In this document: in pieces, positions 60,893 through 64,000 of the stretch
How positions within the stretch are numbered: position 1 is the stretch's first letter
Layout: each line of letters starts with the position of its first letter
IMG/VR virus record: IMGVR_UViG_3300010883_000015
Location: 16,696-80,695 of that record
Source: a virus
Direction: 5' to 3' (one strand)
Length of the DNA stretch: 64,000 nt
The notes under the pieces: model-generated
The model's input: the letters and a program-made list of their open reading frames with translations, nothing else
The model's database searches: none
What the model was told of the DNA's origin: nothing
Made by a program: the position numbers and the translations under genes

Positions 60893-61063
60893 TTACTTGG
60901 TGAAGTATGCGTGTTTTCCGTTTGTAAGAAATGCGCCTAACTTGCACTAAAACTGGACCCAAAAAGCATTTAGTTGCAAAATAATCCATTTAATGCCTTG
61001 AAGTTGCAATTAGGTTGCAATTCAGGGTGTTATTGGTTTCAATTAAAAATGTACTGAATTCAG

Positions 61064-61139
61064 ATTGGTTATTCTTTTAATTAAAAACGCAACTGTCCAA
61101 TTCAGGATGGTTTTCTGTTTTATTAAAAACGTAAGTGCC
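61064..61139. repeat. Dispersed motif ATTAAAAACGyAAsTGyCCA, two copies
   Basis: The pattern ATTAAAAACG followed by yAA and TGyCC occurs at about 61080-61098 and 61122-61140, and again at 63909-63928. Each is next to a stretch like AATTCAGGATGG. The gap 60893-61778 has no gene. Confidence 0.5.
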
Positions 61140-61194
61140 CACTAGCTCTGGTTGCACTGAAACTAATTGGTATTCCAGTATCAGTTTTAGTGAT

Positions 61195-61345
61195 ACTAAT
61201 TAGTGCTCCTGATTAGTGATACTAATTAGTGATACTAATAAGGGCCGTAACAAAGTTACATGTTACGATTACTAATTAGTGCTACACGCGTAACGTAACA
61301 ATGTTTCGTAACGTAACAATGTTTCGTGTTACGGAACTAATTAGT
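61195..61345. repeat. Iteron-like cluster A: four ACTAATTAGT palindromes
   Basis: Perfect copies of the 10-base palindrome ACTAATTAGT lie at 61195, 61221, 61271 and 61336. The same palindrome is repeated in cluster B, 2 kb to the right. Such repeats suit a protein-binding array at an origin, operator or packaging site. Confidence 0.85.
61290..61325 (+). repeat. 18-bp tandem repeat in cluster A
   Basis: GTAACGTAACAATGTTTC occurs twice in direct tandem, 61290-61307 and 61308-61325. Its core GTAACG is the complement of the CGTTAC found in the TTGTTACG repeats of cluster B. Confidence 0.85.
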
Positions 61346-61624
61346 TGTCCATTTGCTCTACTGGTATGTTTGGATCTGGATCGGTTGTTGTTTGCAAGAT
61401 CAATCTTGAACTGACAGAATGCTATATTTTGTGCTCTTTGTAGCGTGTTAATGCATAGCTTTAAAGCTCTATATCTGCCGTTTATAGCGCTTTATAGCCG
61501 TTTCTATATGTATAGATAGCAAGCAAGACAGATGTTCTAAGATCGATGCACCGATAAAAATGTATGATGTGTGAACTGATGCTCATTACGCTCATGATCG
61601 TCTGAATTGCTGTCAATATATAAT

Positions 61625-61747
61625 TTAACATTCATTTAACATTTGCTTATTATGTCGATACGTAGCGCCTTTTAGACGTTCTCAGTTATATTCCGAAATA
61701 GACTGAATAATCACATATCACATACATGCTTTATAATATAGATATGC
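61625..61747 (+). promoter_or_regulatory. Promoter-like leader P4 with shared motifs
   Basis: TTAACA (61625-61630), exactly 17 bases, TATTAT (61648-61653), then GTCGATACG (61654-61662), matching leader P3. The second element GCTTTATAATATAGATATGC lies at 61728-61747. It precedes the gene at 61779. Confidence 0.65.
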
Positions 61748-61778
61748 AATTCAGCATATTTTCAAAAAGGAAGACAAA

Positions 61779-62009
61779 ATGTCAGCTATATATCTCTCAA
61801 TACTTTCTGTTCTAGAAGCTCTAGAAGAAACCGGACACGCTACATTCATTAAAGGCGAAGACGGTTGCTCTCAAATCTACGAGATAAACGATCTATGGAT
61901 CAGTTTTGGAGAAAGTGGAATCAATTGCATCGGTGAGAACAAAAAAAATGCAGACGGAAGCTTTCCAGTTCTATGGACATCAGACGTAAAAGGCGGTGAA
62001 GAATGTTAA
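61779..62009 (+). CDS. Hypothetical protein, 76 aa
   Basis: The first gene after leader P4, with AAAAAGGAAGACAAA before its ATG. Mixed sequence, no motif. Overlaps the next gene by 7 bases. The product may be an early protein. Confidence 0.6.
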   Translation: MSAIYLSILSVLEALEETGHATFIKGEDGCSQIYEINDLWISFGESGINCIGENKKNADGSFPVLWTSDVKGGEEC

Positions 62010-62398
62010 AATTATTTATTAATTATCTAAGCGGAGCATATCCAGACATGAAACTGGAATTTAATGACATTGGATGTGTCGCTATTCAGTTTCCAGAAAT
62101 TGAAAAAAATAAAGGCAAAATCTGCTTTGTTGATATGCAGGATGAAGATGAGTCAGTAGCGCTACATTGTATTCATTGGAAGACTGATGGAGATGATCGG
62201 TGGTTTTTTCGGCGTGTTTTTGAATGCGAGTTCAACACAGAAGAACAAATCAAAACTGGAATTGATTTTATGATGGAGTCTGATTCCAGCACTATAACAT
62301 TGGAAGAGTTGTATTCTGGATGCGATACATGCTGGGGTCCTAATAATGAAACGTATCCATCAGGAATATATGATGTTCAGCAAAAAGGAGTTTCGTAA
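62003..62398 (+). CDS. Hypothetical acidic protein, 131 aa
   Basis: Acidic, with an alternating beta pattern (VALHCIHWKTDGDDRWFFRR). Overlaps the gene before it by 7 bases and the next by 1 base. No domain recognised. Confidence 0.65.
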   Translation: MLKLFINYLSGAYPDMKLEFNDIGCVAIQFPEIEKNKGKICFVDMQDEDESVALHCIHWKTDGDDRWFFRRVFECEFNTEEQIKTGIDFMMESDSSTITLEELYSGCDTCWGPNNETYPSGIYDVQQKGVS

Positions 62399-62625
62399 TG
62401 TCAACGAATCAGCGCAAAAAAACTAAAATAGCTATCGGAGCTTATTCAGTTTGTATCGATGCAATAGAATATATCATCACTCATGCGAAAGGCATGGACG
62501 ATGTGGTGGACAGAAATGGACACATCTTACAAGAGACAGTTGAGCAATTGCTTCATCAGTATGAATATCTATCAGAAAAAGAAACAGAAACCGTAATATC
62601 ATTCTTTAATGGAGTTTCACAATGA
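62398..62625 (+). CDS. Hypothetical protein, 75 aa
   Basis: A small helical protein with a basic start (STNQRKKTKIAIG) and an acidic end (QYEYLSEKETETVISFF). Overlaps neighbours by 1 and 4 bases. Function unknown. Confidence 0.6.
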   Translation: MSTNQRKKTKIAIGAYSVCIDAIEYIITHAKGMDDVVDRNGHILQETVEQLLHQYEYLSEKETETVISFFNGVSQ

Positions 62626-62993
62626 CAATCAATAAACAAAACATAGAATCAGTTGCAACAGCACATGAGCGTAATTGCTTTATACCAGTATCATATATCG
62701 CATTAGACGGAAGCTATTGGATATTTGAAACTAAGCATTGGAGCGGAGTCACATACAGTGGATCAGCAGAGCGAGCGATTAGTATGATAGAGAACGACTC
62801 TTGCGAACTGTGGCTCTATAAATGGCATGGAACCGATATAAAGATATTGGACTCACTGCTCATATCTACGAAAGGAGCAAGCTTTCCTGATTCTGTCGAT
62901 GATTTTAAATCTGCTCCACTTGTAATACAGAATGAGTATAAGCAATTTATTAAGAATCGAAATAACGAAACTATACAAAAAGTAGGTGCGTAA
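62622..62993 (+). CDS. Hypothetical protein, 123 aa
   Basis: Mixed soluble protein with a core SYIALDGSYWIFETKHWS. The stop TAA overlaps the next ATG. No family recognised. Confidence 0.65.
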   Translation: MTINKQNIESVATAHERNCFIPVSYIALDGSYWIFETKHWSGVTYSGSAERAISMIENDSCELWLYKWHGTDIKILDSLLISTKGASFPDSVDDFKSAPLVIQNEYKQFIKNRNNETIQKVGA

Positions 62994-63163
62994 TGGAGAG
63001 AATATCAGAATTAGTGCCGACAGAAGAAGACTCTGTCTTGAACTCGTGCAGAGAGATCGCTCTGTCAGTCTCTTATACGTCAGTCATTCTTCCGATTGCA
63101 TGCTTCGTTGTTTCAGGGTCAATCGCAATCGCATTTCTAATCTTCGCAAAACTATTAATCTAA
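62993..63163 (+). CDS. Small membrane protein, 56 aa
   Basis: This 56-codon frame is coupled to the gene before it as TAATG. It has an N-terminal polar part (ERISELVPTEEDSV) and one long hydrophobic segment (TSVILPIACFVVSGSIAIAF). A longer frame on the same strand, from a GTG at 62986, is a false extension through the next small gene. Function unknown. Confidence 0.65.
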   Translation: MERISELVPTEEDSVLNSCREIALSVSYTSVILPIACFVVSGSIAIAFLIFAKLLI

Positions 63164-63177
63164 TAACAGGAGTGACA

Positions 63178-63345
63178 ATGAATCAATTTATATTTGGAAT
63201 ATCTTTAACCGTGTACATGGCTTGCTTGTATTCTATATGCACCTCATATTCTTACACGGAGCCATTTATCGGGCTTGTTATATCAACAGTGTGTATCATT
63301 GGAACGGGAGTGTTTGCTGTTGTGAGAGACGCTATACAAGACTGA
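63178..63345 (+). CDS. Small membrane protein, 55 aa
   Basis: ATG 63178 follows ACAGGAGTGACA, a strong ribosome site. The product is nearly all hydrophobic, with two likely membrane helices (IFGISLTVYMACLYSI and FIGLVISTVCIIGTGVFAVV). No family recognised. Together with the preceding gene it may form a small membrane module between the two repeat clusters. Confidence 0.65.
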   Translation: MNQFIFGISLTVYMACLYSICTSYSYTEPFIGLVISTVCIIGTGVFAVVRDAIQD

Positions 63346-63404
63346 TATAAGCGATTAATTAGTGTAGCCATTAGCTCGGTTACTTTAATTAATCACAAAG
63401 GAAA

Positions 63405-63790
63405 ACTAATTAGTCAATTCAGATTGATACTGAGATTAAAGAAAAACGTTGAGATCCACTGATCTGGTTAGCACTAATTAGTTTGTTACGATTTGTTACG
63501 ATCAGTTGTTACGATTTGTTACGTTTCACTAATTAGTGTGCTTCGATTTATTGCAATTACTAAATAGTGCGCTTGGAATATTCTACAAATTACTAAATAG
63601 TTTGTTACGATTTGTTACGTTTTACTAATTAGTTTGTTTCGGATATTCTACATTTTACTAAATAGTGTGTTTCGAAATTACTAAATAGTTTGTTTCAGAC
63701 GTTTCGCTAATACTAAAAGTATTAAGTGGAAATAAATAAACAACTAATTAGTAATCCGAAAAGGACTCTGGCTACCGTCTACTAATTAGT
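63405..63790. repeat. Iteron-like cluster B: ten ACTAATTAGT or ACTAAATAGT copies
   Basis: ACTAATTAGT occurs at 63405, 63473, 63528, 63624, 63743 and 63781; ACTAAATAGT at 63559, 63592, 63657 and 63680. From 63528 to 63657 the centres are 31, 33, 32 and 33 bases apart, about three helical turns. Between them run TTGTTACG repeats at 63483, 63493, 63506, 63516, 63602 and 63612, mostly 10 bases apart. The whole 655-base end of the window has no gene. Confidence 0.9.
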
Positions 63791-64000
63791 AGCGAGACGC
63801 TAGGCACTAGATCAGTTTCTTTAAATATATTTATTTGCAAGTGATTGATTCCGTCGGTGATTATTTGCTTAATTGCTCACACCAGAATTCATACAGCTTT
63901 TAGTTTCTATTAAAAACGTAAATGTCCACTGAATTACAGAATCTCGATAGCTAGGGCGGTGTAGACGGAAAGCTCTACGATCTCGTGTCTATCGGCATCA

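Noticed and set aside
62986-63345. Single 119-residue gene
   Set aside because: It starts at a GTG in the wrong context and reads through a region better explained by two small membrane proteins, one of which is read in another frame.
1-64000. Temperate lifestyle
   Set aside because: No integrase, excisionase or clear CI-type repressor was found in the window. The single small HTH gene is not enough evidence. The rest of the genome is unseen.

Overview
The window is about 64 kb of a double-stranded DNA tailed phage with a long non-contractile tail (siphovirus). It encodes a tail completion protein, a tail terminator, a tail tube protein, an overlapping pair of tail assembly chaperones, a 2210-residue tape measure protein and distal tail proteins, and no sheath or contractile baseplate. 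Genes are dense, often overlap by 1-46 bases, and use Shine-Dalgarno sites of the AGGAG type. Promoter-like TTGACA/TATAAT pairs are also visible. Both points suit a Gram-negative, probably proteobacterial host, but the host cannot be named from the sequence. Integrase, repressor, portal, major capsid and large terminase genes are not seen; head genes probably lie left of base 1.

Layout. (1) 1-22437, plus strand: the end of a sugar-nucleotide dehydratase-like gene, small proteins, a three-module glycosyltransferase, then the tail operon. (2) 22518-26615, minus strand: four small genes with a possible regulator, then a lectin-like (LamG) protein and two small proteins. (3) 26692-34442, plus strand: a putative cell-wall enzyme, a DNA methyltransferase, and recombination and replication genes (RecB-like nuclease, Sak4-like ATPase, single-strand binding protein, RuvC-like resolvase, primase-helicase). 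(4) 34461-45147, plus strand: a 7-deazaguanine DNA-modification operon (queE, folE, queC, queD, queF, dpdA). It is interrupted by a very AT-rich sugar cluster containing a cupin, neuA- and neuB-like genes, a pyruvyl transferase, two methyltransferases, a HAD phosphatase and a DUF115-like protein. (5) 45357-50211: small early-type genes and a second methyltransferase. (6) 50939-59444: a CobS/CobT-like AAA ATPase and VWA pair among unknown genes. (7) 59749-64000: a possible small terminase subunit, a set of small genes, and two repeat clusters rich in the palindrome ACTAATTAGT.

How the parts fit. FolE, QueD, QueE and QueC would make preQ0 from GTP, QueF would reduce it to preQ1, and DpdA would exchange it for guanine in the phage DNA, hiding the genome from host restriction. 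Two methyltransferases add a further layer. The NeuB/NeuA cluster, the triple glycosyltransferase and the dehydratase remnant suggest that the phage also makes or remodels a sugar, most simply on its own particle or the host surface. A link to the DNA base is possible but unproven.

The most unusual signals are four. The first is the repeat clusters flanking 61779-63345, with copies spaced about 32 bases apart. The second is a set of promoter-like leaders with two shared motifs upstream of four or five operons. The third is a QueC that has lost all four zinc cysteines. The fourth is a chain of three stem-loops at 55098-55229.
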